Shown here piece after piece: positions 1-13,130 of a stretch of 64,000 nt of DNA. The translations under genes were made by a program, and so were the position numbers. Positions within the stretch are counted from its first letter, which is position 1. Each line of letters begins with the position of its first letter. The DNA is taken from the NCBI RefSeq assembly GCF_045679555.1, contig NC_092115.1, positions 38,252,728 through 38,316,727 on the forward strand. The letters are read 5' to 3'. The DNA is from Salvelinus alpinus. Its lineage: Eukaryota > Chordata > Actinopteri > Salmoniformes > Salmonidae. The notes beneath the pieces were generated by a model that had not been told where the DNA came from, did no database searches, and was given only the letters and a program-made list of their open reading frames with translations.

Positions 1-218
1 GGGGTCATAGTTCATTTGGATGTCTCTCTCTCTCTCTCTCTGTCACTCACTCACACGAACACACACAAATGAACAGACAGAGAGAGAGAGATAGAGACTG
101 TTTCTCATTAGGACAGTAACCCTAGTCTATGTTTATCTCATGTGATCCAAAACAGGAAGTAAAGGGCCACCTTTCAGACATCCCCTAGCAGACTGGACTG
201 CACTTTCATGTTTCTCTG

Positions 219-348
<130 letters not shown>

Positions 349-711
349 GATTTAAGGTCTGCTCCCCATACATGTGCCCCATATCATGGCCTTATTGGAT
401 TTCATGGCCCACAGTACCCTGCTAATTAATGTCAGAACATTTCTCTTCTGTGTTTTCCCTCTCCTCTCCATATTTCTCTACCCCTCTCTCTATCAAATGT
501 TCTACCTTTCTCTCACTCTTATTCTCTCTCTTAAGGACAAGACAGACCAACACAAACGTTGGCTGTGCACAGCAGGTGGCCGTCCTATCGCCTCTGACCA
601 AAGAACGTTGGCCGTCAATTTCTGCTAATTCCCCATTGATTCGACATGTCGAAATACAGAAGATGATCTACTGCGCATGGCCGATGTTCATGTTGGCCTG
701 CCTTGTTCTGT

Positions 712-1500
<789 letters not shown>

Positions 1501-1504
1501 GTTA

Positions 1505-4500
1505 TTCGTCACATGCTTCTTAACAACAGGTGTAGACTAACAGTGAAATGCTTCCTTACGGGCCCTTTTCCAACAATGCAGAGTTAAAGATAAATATATA
1601 TATAGTACCACTAGGAATGAATACAAGGTGAATAACAAATAACAAGTCAAAAATAACATGGCTATATACAGGGAGTAGCAGTTGATGTGCCGGGGTTCGA
1701 GGTAATTGAGGTGGCTATGTACATAGGTAGGGGTAAAGTGAATAGGCAACAGGATGATAATAGACAGTAGCAGCAGCATATGTGGTGAGTGTGAGAGTGT
1801 GTGTTTGCGTGTGTGTGTGTACGTGTGGCATGTTATGTGTGTGTGTGAACGTATGTATTTTGTGTGTGTGCTTGTATATGTATGTATGCATGTGTGTGTG
1901 TGTGGGGTAAGTGTAAGTATGTGTGAGAGTGTGGGTAGAGTCCAGTGTGTGTGTGCATATAGTCAGAGCAGGAGAGTTAGTGCAAAAAAAGTGAATGTGT
2001 GTGGTGTGTAAGTGTGTGTTGGGGGTTAGCGTAAGTATGTGTGAGTGTGTGGGTAGAGTCCACTGTGTGTGCATAGAGTCAGTGCAAGATAGTTAGCACA
2101 AAACAGGGTAAATGCAGGCAGTCGGGGGAGCCATTTGATCAGTCTGGTTTAGCGGTCTTATGGTTTGGGGGAAGAAACTGTTCAGGGTCCTGTTGGTTCC
2201 AGACTTGGTTCACTGGTACCGCTTGCCATCAAGATGCTCTCAATGATGCAGCTGTAGAACTTTTTGAGGATCTGAGGGCCCAGGCCAAATCTTTTCAGCC
2301 TCCTGAAGGGGGGAGAGATCAGGTCGTGCCCTCTTCATGACTATGTGGGTGTGTGTGGACCATGTTAATTCCTTAGTGATGTTGACACAGAGAAACTTGA
2401 GGCTCTCAACCCGCTCCTCTACAGCCCCATCGATATGGATGGGGGTATACTCACCCCTCCGTTTCCTGTAGTCCATGATCAGCTCCTTTGTCTTGCTGAC
2501 ATTGAGGGAGGGAGAGATTGTTTTCCTGACACCATACTGCCAGGTCTCTGACCTCCTCCCTATAGGCTGCCTCATCGTTGTCAGTGATCAGTTTACCACC
2601 ATCCTGTCGTCGCCAAACCTGATGAGTTCAGGAGGGGACTAAGCACACACCCCTGAGGTGCCCCCGTGTTAATGGAAGTCCAGGATGCAGTTGCAGAGGG
2701 AGGTGTTCAGTCCCAGGGTCCTGAGTTTGGTGATGAGCTTGGAGGGGATGAGTGTTGAATGCTGAGCTCTAGTCCACGAACAGCATAGGTATTCCTTTTG
2801 TCCAGTTGTGTGAGGGCAGTGTGGAGTGCAATAGAGATTGGGTCATCTGTGAATCTGTTGGGGCGGTATATGAATTGGAGTGGGTCCAGGATGTCTGGGA
2901 TGATGGTGTTGATGTGAGCAGTGACCTGCCTTTCAAAGATTTTCATGGCTATAGATGTGCCTTTTACGGGGAGATAGTCATTTAGGAAGTTTAACTTGGT
3001 GTTCTTGGGCACGGGGACTATAGTGGTCTGTTTGAAACAAGTTGGTATTACAGACCGGGTCAGGGATAGGTTAAGCATTTCAGTAAAGACACTTGCCAGA
3101 TGGTCAGTGCATGCTCTGAGCATGCATCCCGGTGTTCCATCTGGCCCCTCTGCCTTGCAAATGTTTACCTGTTTAAAGGTCTTACTGACATCAGTAGCCG
3201 TAGCGGAGAAAGAGATCACACAGTTGTCCGGAACAGCTGCTGTTCTCATGCATGGTTCAGTGTTTCTTGCCTCGAAGTGAGCATAGAAGGCATTTAGCTC
3301 GTCTGGTAGGCTTGCGTCACTGGGCAGCTCGTGACTGGGTTTCCTATTGTAATCCGTGATAGTTTGCAAGCCCTGCCACATCCATCGAGCAGAGTAGGAT
3401 TCGATCTCAGTCCTGTATTGACGCTTTGCCTGTTTTATGGCTCATCTGAGGTTGCAGCGAGATTTCTTATTAACGCCCCGATTAGTGTCCTGCTCAGTCA
3501 AAGTGGCAATTATAGCCTTTAGCAGAGTGCAGATGTTGCCTGTTATTCTTGGCTTCTGGTTGTGGTATGTACAGTGCATTCAGAAAGTATTCAGACCCCT
3601 TGACTTTTCCACGTTTTGTTACATTAATTAAAGTTTTATTCTAAATTGGATTTAAAAAATGTTTTCCTCACTAATCTACACACAATACCTCATAATGAGC
3701 AAAAACACTGCAAATGTATTCAAAATACATCTCCCCGATTGCTCAGTTTGCCCGGCGACCAGCTCTAGGATGAGTCTTGGTGGTTCCAAACTTCTTCCAT
3801 TTAAGAATGATGGAGGCCACTGTGTTCTTGGGGACCTTCAATGCTGCAGAAATGTTTTGGTACCCTTCCCCAGATCTGTGCCTCAACACAATCCTGTCTT
3901 GGAGCTCTACGGACAATTCATTTAACCTCATGGCTTGGTGTTTGCTCCGACATGCACTGTCAACTGTGGAACCTCATGTAGACTGGTGTGTGCCTTTCCA
4001 AATCATGTCCAATCAATCAAATTTACCACAGGTGGACTCCAATCAAGTTGTAGAAACATCTCAAGGATGATCAATGGAAACAGGATGCACCTGAGCTCAA
4101 TTTCGAAGTCTCATAGCAAAGGGTCTGAATACTTATGCAAATAAGAAATTTCTAAAAACCTGTTTTTGCTTTGTCATTCTGGGTTATTATTGTGTGTAGA
4201 TTGCTGAGGGAAAATGTATAATTTAATCAATTTTAGAATAATTCTGTAACGATTCAAATTGTGGAAAAAGTCAAGTATGGTCACATATTCCAGTCTGTGC
4301 TAGTGTAACAGTCCTGTATCCTTGCGTCCGGATCATTGGAACACTTCCGTATTGAGCGCATCACAGGTACTTCTTGAGTTTTTGCTTGTAAGCAGGAAGT
4401 AGGAGGATGGAGTTATGGACTGATTTGCCAAGGGGAGGGCGAGGGAGGGCCTTGTATGCATTTCTGTGTGTGGAATTAAAGTGATCTAGAGTTTTGTCAC

Positions 4501-4624
4501 CTTCAGTTGCACAGGTGACCTGCTGGTAAAAATTTGGTGAAACGGATTTCAGTTTCCCTGCATTAAAATAACCAGTCACAAGAAACGGCGCCTCTGGGTG
4601 TGTATTTGTTAGCGACAGAGACAT
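1505..4624 (-). mobile_element. RSg-1-type non-LTR retrotransposon (LINE), degenerate
   Basis: Read on the minus strand, 4361-4624 resembles the endonuclease part (a YFNAG core followed by FYQQVTCAT). 3381-2707 resembles the start of a reverse transcriptase (KAEGPDGTPG, then PVPKNTKLN and YRPNRFTDD). 2240-2575 resembles the region after the catalytic core. The 3' untranslated part holds a TG-rich imperfect repeat (about 1785-2080) and ends near 1505 with the CACATGCTTCTTAACAAC type of tail seen in the other RSg-1 copies here. Frames are broken by stops and frameshifts, so it is dead. A Tc1 element sits inside it at 3572-4275. Confidence 0.8.
3572..4275 (-). mobile_element. Tc1/mariner element, internally deleted and truncated
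   Basis: The left end CAGTGCATTCAGAAAGTATT follows a TA. The minus strand at 3931-3743 encodes the N-terminal helix-turn-helix part of a Tc1 transposase (MRLNELSVELQDRIV, then KVPKNTVASIILKWK). The catalytic half is missing and the right terminal repeat decays after about 4275. It is inserted in the LINE that surrounds it. Confidence 0.85.
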
Positions 4625-4639
4625 GTTTGTTCTCTATGC

Positions 4640-5220
4640 TACAGGTGTGTTCGTAAATTCCATCTGGAGTAAACTCAGAGCATTGTCAGATTGTCCGTTC
4701 GTATATTCAGAGCTTTTCGCTCTCGGAGCGTTCAGAAAGCACACTGGACGCTCTGGCCGAGGAGTAGGGTTGATTTGAGCATTCTGACCTAACAACAGCA
4801 GTCAAGCACCCAAGCTAACTGGCTAATGTTGGCTAGCTTGCTAGCTACTTCCAGACACAAATGAGAGAACAGCTCACTGACCATTTTAATCACCCTAGCA
4901 GAGCTGGTTAGGCTGTTTTTATGTTAACCAGACCATTGGTGACTGTAACTGTGCTGCTGGCAATAATTGAATTACGCTATTTTGCCAACGTTTACTGACA
5001 CCAGCCACGGGTGTTGATGCACCTGTACTGACCACGGGTGTTGAGCGTTCATAAATGTGTCAATTATTCTGCTCTTTGGCACAGAGCTCTGGCACGGAGT
5101 AGATAGCCAGTGCGAATTTACCAGCTACGTCTATTGACAGTTGTTGCAGTGACATCATGAACATTCTATTGAAATGGCTACTTGCATAGTGGAGTCTTTT
5201 GTTTAGTTATTTTCCTAGCT
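4640..5220. repeat. Interspersed repeat, partial copy 1 (unclassified)
   Basis: Closely matches 34500-34920 in the same orientation. Shared blocks include AAGCACCCAAGCTAACTGG, CAGACACAAATGAGAGAAC and ACTTGCATAGTGGAGT. In both copies a TTAA-type element follows directly. No coding capacity is visible. Confidence 0.75.
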
Positions 5221-6605
5221 GCTACTCAGGCCCAGATGCTAAGATATGCATATTGTTAGTAGATTTGGATAGAAAACACTCTGACGTTTCTAAAACTGTT
5301 TGAATGATGTCTGTGAGTATAACAGAACTCATATGGCAGGCAAAAACCTGAGAAAAAATCCAACCAGGAAGTGGGAAATCTGAGGTTTGTAGTTTTTCAA
5401 CTCTTTGCTTATCCAAGATACAGTGGAAATGGGGTCATATTGCACTTCCTAAGGCTTCCACTAGATGTCAACAGTCTTTAGAACCTTGTTTGAGGCCTCT
5501 ACTGTGAAGTGGGGGTGAATGAGAGGGGAATGAGTCAGAGGTCTGCCAGAGAGCCACGAGCTGAACAGGCACGTTCACGTGAGAGAGTTAGCTTGCGTTC
5601 CATTGCAATTCTGAAGACAAAGGCATTCTCCGGTTGGAACATTATTGAAGATTTATGTTAAAAACATCCTAAAGATTGATTCTAACATGTCAAACACATG
5701 TTTCTACAGACTGTAACGGAACTTTTTGACTTTTCGTCTGGACCTAGTGATCGCGCCTCATGAATTTGGATTACTGGGCTAAATGCGCTAACAAAAAGGA
5801 GTTATTTGGACATAAATGATGGACTTTATTGAACAAAACAAACATTTATTGTGGAACTTGGATTCCTGGGAGTGCATTCTGATGAAGATCATCAAAGGTA
5901 AGTGAATATTTATAATGCTATTCTGACATCTGTTGACTACACAACATGGCAGATATCTGTTTGGGTTGTGTTGGTCTCTGAGCGCTGTACTCAGATTATT
6001 GCATGGTGTGCTTTTTCCGGAAAGTTTTTTTGAAATCTGACACAGCGGTTGCACTAAGGAGAAGTGGATCTAAAATTCCATGCATAACAGTTGTATCTTT
6101 TAGCAATGTTTATTATGAGTATTTCTGTAAATTGATGTGGCTCTCTGCAAAATCACCGGATGTTTTGGAACTACTGAACATAACGCGCCAATGTAAACTG
6201 AGATTTTTGGATATAAATATGAACTTTTCCGAACAAAACATACATGTATTGTGTATCATGAAGTCCTATGAGTGTCATCTGATGAAGATCATCAAAGGTT
6301 AGTGATTAATTTTATCTCTATTTCTGCTTTTTGTGACTCCTCTCTTTGGCTGGAAAAATGGCTGTGTTTTTCTGTGACTTGGCTCTGACCTAACATAATC
6401 GTTTGGTGTGCTTTCGTCATAAAGCCTTTTTGAAATCGCACACTGTGGCTGGATTTACAACAAGTGTATCTTTAAAATGATGTAAAATACTTGTATGTTT
6501 GAGGAATTTTAATTATGGGATTTCTGTTGTTTTGAATTTGGCGCCCTGCAGTTTCACTGGCTGTTGACAAGGTGAGACGCTACCGTCCCACATACCCTAG
6601 AGAGG
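5221..6605 (+). mobile_element. TTAA-type nonautonomous DNA element, copy A
   Basis: The right end (reverse-complemented: CCTCTCTAGGGTATG) matches the terminus of copy B at 34926-35943, in the opposite orientation. The left terminus, about 55 bp, is missing: copy A begins inside the shared GCTACTCAGGCCCAGA block. The interior carries nearly two tandem copies of a unit of about 398 bp (for example GATGAAGATCATCAAAGGT at about 5882 and 6280), where copy B has one. No transposase is encoded. The flank after the right end is TTTTAA, not a clean TTAA. Confidence 0.65.
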
Positions 6606-6611
6606 TTTTAA

Positions 6612-7735
6612 TAATGGAACACTAGTCACTTTAACAATATTTACATACTGCTTTACTCATTTCACATGTATATACTGTATTCTATTCTACTGTATTTTAG
6701 TCAATGCCACTCCAACATTGCTCATCCTAATATTTATATATTTCTTAATTCCATTCTTTTACTTTTAGATGTGTGTGTATTGTTGTGAATTGTTAGATAC
6801 TACTGTGCTGTTGGAGCTAGGAACAAACCATTCTTTAGAAAATCATGATGAAAATTGACATTTTACGCCCTTTTTAGACCTATACATGCCTCCTTTAAGA
6901 CTTTCATATCTGTGAACCGTACATGATACAGACAACATCTTGGTGTCATTATACTCCTTATAGTGTGCTCTTATAATGGCCACTTTCATTACAATTTCCT
7001 AAAAATGGTTTGTGATACAAATGTAAAAAACATCCTCCCAATGAAGTGAGAATTGTGTGAGAATTGCCAGAACAATCTGAAATACCAAAAAGCTTTTCCA
7101 CCTACAGTATGTTAGCATGGAATCACAGTGGTGTGAAACTCTTGGTTAAAAGGCCACATCAAACCTGCAATTCACTTTATGCTGGCTAGCAAAGTGATAT
7201 GTAATTCCTATTGGAATCCAGCCAGAGTGAGGATATCCAACAATTTGAACTTTTAATCACCCACAACCTGCATTGAGAATGACTGCCGGGGAAGAATTGA
7301 GACGACCTAAATCATATAAGCTGGAACTGCCGTCTCAGTAACGGGTGCAATAAACTACTAACAGATTAAATACATTTAGAAAAATATAATCTTATTTATG
7401 TTTGTGTGGCATAAGATTAATCAACCAATCAATGTACATGCACAAACACAGGTATTGAAACAAACAATTCTGAAAAGCAACCTCCAATAGAGCATAGTGG
7501 GAAATATGATAATGATGGGCATGGTTTAGAGTGGTTTTGAGCAAACATGAATTTGTAGTTTTATATTCAGCTCACTTTAAGCTTGTTCAGTAAACAAATT
7601 TTAACGCATTAGCTCAAATTCTTCTCCTTTTGAAGTCCAGTCAACTCACAGAATAACACTGATTCATTGGTTTAGTTTTTTTTAACAGTGTATCACAGAG
7701 GACACAGACATGAAAGAATACACACACAATTAGGA
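6612..7735. other. Intergenic DNA, nothing recognised
   Basis: AT-rich sequence without supported reading frames or repeats that I can name. Confidence 0.5.
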
Positions 7736-7737
7736 CA

Positions 7738-7790
7738 CCACACACACACACACACACACACACACGCAGACACACACACACACACACACT
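7738..7790. repeat. (AC)n microsatellite, slightly interrupted
   Basis: AC dinucleotides with one CGCAG interruption. Confidence 0.95.
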
Positions 7791-8062
7791 GGAGGGGTGT
7801 ATCTGGTGGCAGATGGGGAGCAGTCTGGTACCTTGGCAGCTTAGGAGAGAGAACCCACATTTCTCTACCAGAATCAGTGGACACACTCACGGACACGGGG
7901 AAGAGAGAGAAGGAGAGGAGGAACCTGCACTTTGTCATTGTGCCCTGTACCGGACAAATACAATACAGTCAGCAGCATCTCAAACCAAATCAAATGTTAT
8001 TTGTCACATGCGCCGAGGGGTGAAAGTATAATTAATTTATTCCCGGTACGGGACCTCCTATA

Positions 8063-9498
8063 TGTGCATCCGGGAAGTATTCAGACCCCTTGACTTTATC
8101 TACATTTTGTTACGTCAGACTTTATTCTAAAATGGATTAAATTAATGTTTTTCCTCATCAATCTACACACAATACCCAATAATGACAAAGCAAAAAAATA
8201 AGTATTCAGACCCTGTTCTATGAGACTCGAAATTGAGCTCAGGTGCATCCTGTTTCCATTGATCATCCTTGAGATGTTTCTACAACTTGATTGGAGTCCA
8301 CCTGTGGTAAATTTGATTGATTGGACATGATTTGGAAAGGCACACACCGGTCTATATAAGATCCCACAGTTGACAGTGCATGTCGGAGCAAAAACCAAGC
8401 CATGAGGTCGAAGGAATTGTCCGTAGAGCTCCGAGACAGGATTGTGTCGAGGCACAGATCTGGGCAAGGATACCAAAAAATGTCTGCAGCGTTGAAGGTC
8501 CCCAAGAACACAGTGGCCTCCATCATTCTTAAATGGAAGATGTTTGGAACCACCAAGACTCTTCCTAGAGCTGGCCGCTCGGCCAACCTGAGCAATCGGG
8601 AGAGAAGGACCTTGGTCAGGGAAGTGATGGTCACTCTGACAGAGTTCCAGAGTATTCCACCAGTCAGGCCTTTATGGTAGAGTGGCCAAACGGAAGCCAC
8701 TCCTTGGTAAAAGGCACATGACAGCCCTCTTGGAGTTTGCCAAAAGGCACCTAAATTACTTGTTTCTTGTTTCTCATGGTCTGATGAAACCAAGATTGAA
8801 CTCTTTGGCCTGAATGCTAAGCGTCACATCTGGAGGAAACCTGGCACATTTCCTACGGTGAAGGATGGTGGTGGAGACTAGTCAGGATCAAGGGAAAGAT
8901 TCATGGAGCAAAGTACAGAGAAATCCTTGATGAAAAACGCTCTCAGGACCTCAGACTGGGGTGAAGGTTCACCTTCCAACAGGACAACGACCATAACCAC
9001 ACAGCCAAGACAACGCAGGAGTGGCTTCGGGACAAGTCTCTGAATGTCCTCGAGCGGCCCAGCCAGAGCCCGTACATGAATCCGATCTAACATCTCTGGA
9101 GACACCTGAAAATAGCTGGGCAGCGACGCTCCCCATCCAATCTGACAGAGCTTGAGAGGATCTGCAGAGAAAAATGGGATAAACTCTCCAAATACAGGTT
9201 TGCCAAGCTTGTAGCGTTATATCCAAGAAGACAAGAGGCTGTAATCGCTGCCAAAGGTGCTTCAACAAAGTACTGAGTAAAGGGTTTGAATACTTATGTA
9301 AATGTAATATTTCAGTTTTTTATTTATTTATACATTTTGCAGAAAATAAAAAAAACTGGTTTGGCTATGTCATTATGGGGTATTTTGTGTAGATTGATGA
9401 GGAAAAAAGCATTTGACACATCTTAGAATAAGGCTGTAACGTAACAAAATCAACTGGTGGAAAAAGTCAGCTGGTCTGAATACTTTCCGAATGCACTG
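8063..9498 (+). mobile_element. Tc1/mariner element with degenerate transposase
   Basis: Both ends are Tc1-like: left TGTGCATCCGGGAAGTATTC, right ACTTTCCGAATGCACTG followed by TA. The plus strand from 8402 encodes MRSKELSVELRDRIV and KVPKNTVASIILKWK, the DNA-binding part of a Tc1 transposase. The catalytic part is broken by frameshifts and a deletion near 8870. Expected full-length transposase is about 340 residues; this one cannot be functional. Confidence 0.9.
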
Positions 9499-10173
9499 TA
9501 TAGAATCCCTATTAATTGATTCAATGTATTACCATTTATTGTGGCATAAACACAACCAGTCCTGATGTCAAACAATCACTTCAAAGGGCTCCTTTACTGG
9601 GCTACCCGCACACGTTCATCCACTTGCAACGTATAGTACCATCAGAAATGATTCATAACCCTTGACTTATTACACATCTTGTTGTGTTACAGCCTGCATT
9701 CCAAACGGATAATATATTTATTTCTCACCCATCTACACACAATAACCCATAATGACAATGTGCAAACATGTTTTTGGACATTTTTGCAAAGGTATTCTAA
9801 AATTAAATATAGAAATATCACATTTATGTAGTCTTCACACAAGGTTAGAATAACCTTTGGCAGCGATTACAGCTGTGAGTCTTTCTGGGTAAGTCTCTAA
9901 GGGATTTGCACACCAGGATTGTACAATATTTACATGTTATTTTTGTTTCAATTATTGAGTTTTAGGTTATTATCCTGCTGAAAGGTGCATTTTTCCCCCG
10001 TGTTTGGTGGAAAGCAGACTCTATGGTTTTGCCTGTGCTTAGCTCTATTCCATTTCTTTTTGTCCTCAAAAACGCCCTAGTTCTTGCCAATGACAAGCAT
10101 ATCCATAACATGATGCAGCCACCACCATTCTGGAAGGCGAAGGTTCACCTTCCAACAGGATAACTAACCTTTG

Positions 10174-10352
10174 GGGCGGCAGGTAGCCTAGTGGTTAAAG
10201 CACTGGGCCAGTAACCGAAAGGTTGCTAGATCGAATCCCTGAGCTGACGAGGTAAAAATCTTTCATTCTGCCCCTGAACAAGGCAGATAACCCACAGTTA
10301 TCATTGTAAATTAAATTTGTTCTTAACTGACTTGCCTGGTTAAATAAAAAAA
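10174..10352 (+). mobile_element. HpaI-type SINE
   Basis: Starts GGGGCGGCAGGTAGCCTAGT, has a tRNA-like box (GGTTGCTAGATCGAATCCC), then CTGCCCCTGAACAAGGC and ends in the TTGTTCTTAACTGACTTGCC tail with an A-rich end. This is the salmonid HpaI family layout. Confidence 0.9.
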
Positions 10353-10889
10353 AGCATTGAAAATATGAAGAGTGGTACTCAGTGATGTGTCCTATTAGAT
10401 TTTCCCCAAACATAATGCTTTGTACTCGGGACATAATGTTCATCATTTCTTTGCCACATTTTGTGCAGTGTCTTATTGCAAACAGAATGCATTTTTTTGA
10501 ATATTTTTTATTCTGTACAGGCTTCCTTCTTTTCACTCTGTCATTTAGGTTAGTATTGTGGAGTAACTACAATGCTGTTGATCCATCCTCAGTTTTCTCT
10601 TATCACAGCCATTAAACTCTAACTAATTTGGTGAAAGCCCTGAGCAGTTTCCTTCCTCTTAGAGAAGGACGGATGTATCTTTGTAGTGACTGGGTGCATT
10701 GATACACCATCCAAAGTGTAATTAATAACTTCACCATCCTCAAAGGGATATTCAATGTCTGCTTTTTTACCCATCTACTGTACCAGTAGGTGCCCTTCTT
10801 TGCGAGTCATTGGAAAATCTCCTAGGTCTTTGTGGTTGAATCTGTGTTTGAAATTTGCTGTTCGACTGGGGACCTTACAGATAATTGTA

Positions 10890-11322
10890 CACTACATATA
10901 CAAAAGTATGTTGACACCCCTTCAAATTAGTGGATTCGGCTAGTTCAGCCACACCCGTTGCTGACAGATGCATAAAATTGAGCACACCACCATGCAATCT
11001 CCATATAAAACATTGGCAGTAGAATGGCCTTACTGAAGAGCTCAGTGACTTTCAACGCGGCACCGTCACAGGATGCCACCTTTTCAACAAGTCAGTTCAT
11101 TCAATTTCTGCCCTGCTAGAGCTTCCCCGGTCAACTGCAATTGCTGTGATTGTGAAGTGGAAACGTCTAGGAGCAACAACAGCTCAGCCATGAAGTGGTA
11201 GGACACACAAGCTCACAGAATGGGACCACCGAGTGCTGTAGAGCGTAGCGTGTAAAAATTGTCTGTCCTAGTACCAACTGTAAAGTTTGGTGGAGAACTC
11301 ACATACTTTTGGTCATGTTGTG
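10890..11322 (+). mobile_element. Short Tc1-like element, third family
   Basis: Flanked by TA on both sides. The ends are inverted: CACTACATATACAAAAGTATG on the left (first 20 bases are the core) and CATACTTTTGGTCATGTTGTG type on the right. The 433-bp interior holds a remnant of the transposase N-terminus and lacks the catalytic part. Confidence 0.8.
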
Positions 11323-12179
11323 TATGTGTGGAGTACAGAGATGAGGTAGTCATTCAAACATCATTTTAAACAGTATTATTGCACACAGATTGAGTCCATA
11401 CAACATATTATGCGACTTGTTAAGCACATTTTTACTCCTGAACTTATTTAGGCTTGCCATAACAAAAGGGGTTGAATACTTATTGACTCAAGACATATCA
11501 GCTTTTCATTTTGTATTCATTTGTAAACATTTCTTAAAACGTAATTCCACTTTGACATTATGAGGTATTGAGTATAGGCTAGTGACACAAAATCTCAATG
11601 AACTCAATTTAAAATTCAGGATGTAACACAACAAGATCTGGAAAAAGTCAAAGGGTGTGAATACTTTCTGAAGGCTCTCCAAACAGTGGTGAATGGAAAG
11701 TGACATCTGTTACACCAAACACCAAAAAATGTAATGACATTTGGCGATTGTCATTAGGCCAGAATGAATGAACCCGTTGTTGTCCTCGTGCGTCTAGGAG
11801 TTGAGCACTCATCTCTGCCTTGGCAAAATGTTTGTGTTCTCGTAGAATGACATCGCATTTTGGAGCGTAGGCTTTACCACAAATTTTTCATGCATCTGAA
11901 ATGTGGTAATTATAAAAAGTGGTGTAATAGCCTACAGTTTTCTTGTCATTTTGTTTTAATTATTTTGATATGATCATGTTTTACCGATACGGCCTACCCC
12001 CACTATATATTTTGTAGGGACGCCGTACCCAACCGTATCAATTTACTTTCACCCCTGTATGCGTTCGAATACAACTGGTGAAAACTGCTGTGAAATGCTT
12101 GCTTACGAGCTCGTCCCAACAATACAGAGTGTAAAATAGTAACACAAGAGGAATAAAATAAAGTACACAAGAATGGAGC

Positions 12180-12288
12180 TACAGTGGGGAGAACAAGTAT
12201 TTGATACACTGCCGATTTTGCAGGTTTTCCTACTTACAAAGCATGTAGAGGTCTGTAATTTTTATCATAGGTATATTGCTTGTGGATA
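12180..12288 (+). mobile_element. Terminal fragment of a fourth Tc1 family
   Basis: Begins CAGTGGGGAGAACAAGTATT and continues through GGTTTTCCTACTTACAAAGC, the terminal repeat of a common fish Tc1 family. No matching right end is seen. Confidence 0.7.
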
Positions 12289-13130
12289 TTGCCTGTAATC
12301 CATGTTTTTTTTATTTGGATCTATTCTTATAGTCACGGTGGGGACGACATTGTCTATGCACTTATTGATGAAGCCTGTGACTGCTGTGGTAAACTCCTCA
12401 CTGCTATCGGATGAATCTCAGAACACATCGCAATCTGTACTAGCCAAACAGTCTTGTAGCCGCGCGTATTCTATATTCAACCACTTCCATATTGAGGGCA
12501 TCACTGGTACTTCCCGTTTGAGCTTTTGTTTCTAACACGGAAGCAGGAGAATGGAATCATGGTCAGATTTGCCAAAAAGAGGACGAGGGAGGGCCTTGTA
12601 TGTATTTCTGTGGGTAGAATAAAGTGGCGCATGGAACGTGTTGGTAGAAGCGAGAGAGGACGGTTTTAAGTCTTCCTGGGTTAAAGTCTCTGCCCACTAG
12701 AAACACTGCCTCTGGGTGAGCGGTTTCTTTAATGTTTATGGCCCCAGTTTACAGTTTGCTGAGTGCCAGAGTGGTGTTGGCTTATGGAGGGATGTAGACA
12801 ACTGTGATAATTACGGATAAGGTCTGTTGGTGGATAAAAGGCTGCTGCTTACCATGTGGTATATTATATCAGGTGAGTGAAAGCTTGAGATTTCTTTCAC
12901 ACTTGAAGCAGCACGCCAGTTGTTATTTACGAAAAACCACACTCCGCCTCCTTTCGACTTCCCCGAGGCCGCCTTCCGATCCTGCCGCTGCATGGACAAT
13001 CCACGAGTACTACGTGCGTAGCATCATCATCCAACCACGTTTCAGTAAGACATATAATATGGCAGCTTTTCAAGTCTCTCTGATAGGAGACTCTCGAACG
13101 AAGCTCATCCATCTTATTCTCCAGTGACTG

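Larger units (their letters stand above)
9634..11690 (-). mobile_element. Tc1/mariner element of a second family, degenerate, carrying two insertions
   Basis: The left end is TAGTACCATCAGAAATGATTC; the right end is GTGTGAATACTTTCTGAAGG. The interior matches the family at 25664-28633. A SINE (10174-10352) and a third-family Tc1 (10890-11322) interrupt it. Confidence 0.75.
8015..12057. mobile_element. hAT-type nonautonomous element, composite
   Basis: The ends are inverted: the left begins (G)AGGGGTGAAAGTA and the right ends TACTTTCACCCCTG. The flanks CATGCGCC (8007-8014) and TATGCGTT (12058-12065) are a decayed 8-bp target duplication, with differences compatible with CpG loss, inside a LINE tail. 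CAGGGGTG termini and 8-bp duplications are typical of hAT elements. No hAT transposase is visible. Most of the 4 kb is later insertions: Tc1 copies at 8063-9498 and 9634-11690, the latter carrying a SINE and another Tc1. Confidence 0.65.
7980..13130 (-). mobile_element. Second RSg-1-type LINE, split by a hAT-type element
   Basis: The 3' tail (TTATTTGTCACATGCGCC on the plus strand at 8000-8014) stops abruptly and resumes at 12058 with a TATGCGTTCGAATACAACTGG sequence and the usual LINE 3' region. From about 12300 to 13110 the sequence resembles the LINE endonuclease region; on the minus strand VCLTETWLDD lies near 13050. Stops and deletions are frequent. Confidence 0.7.

Noticed and set aside
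2707-3381. 224-codon minus-strand frame as a retrovirus-like polymerase
   Set aside because: It is a non-LTR (RSg-1-type) reverse transcriptase fragment; no LTRs, gag or env are seen.
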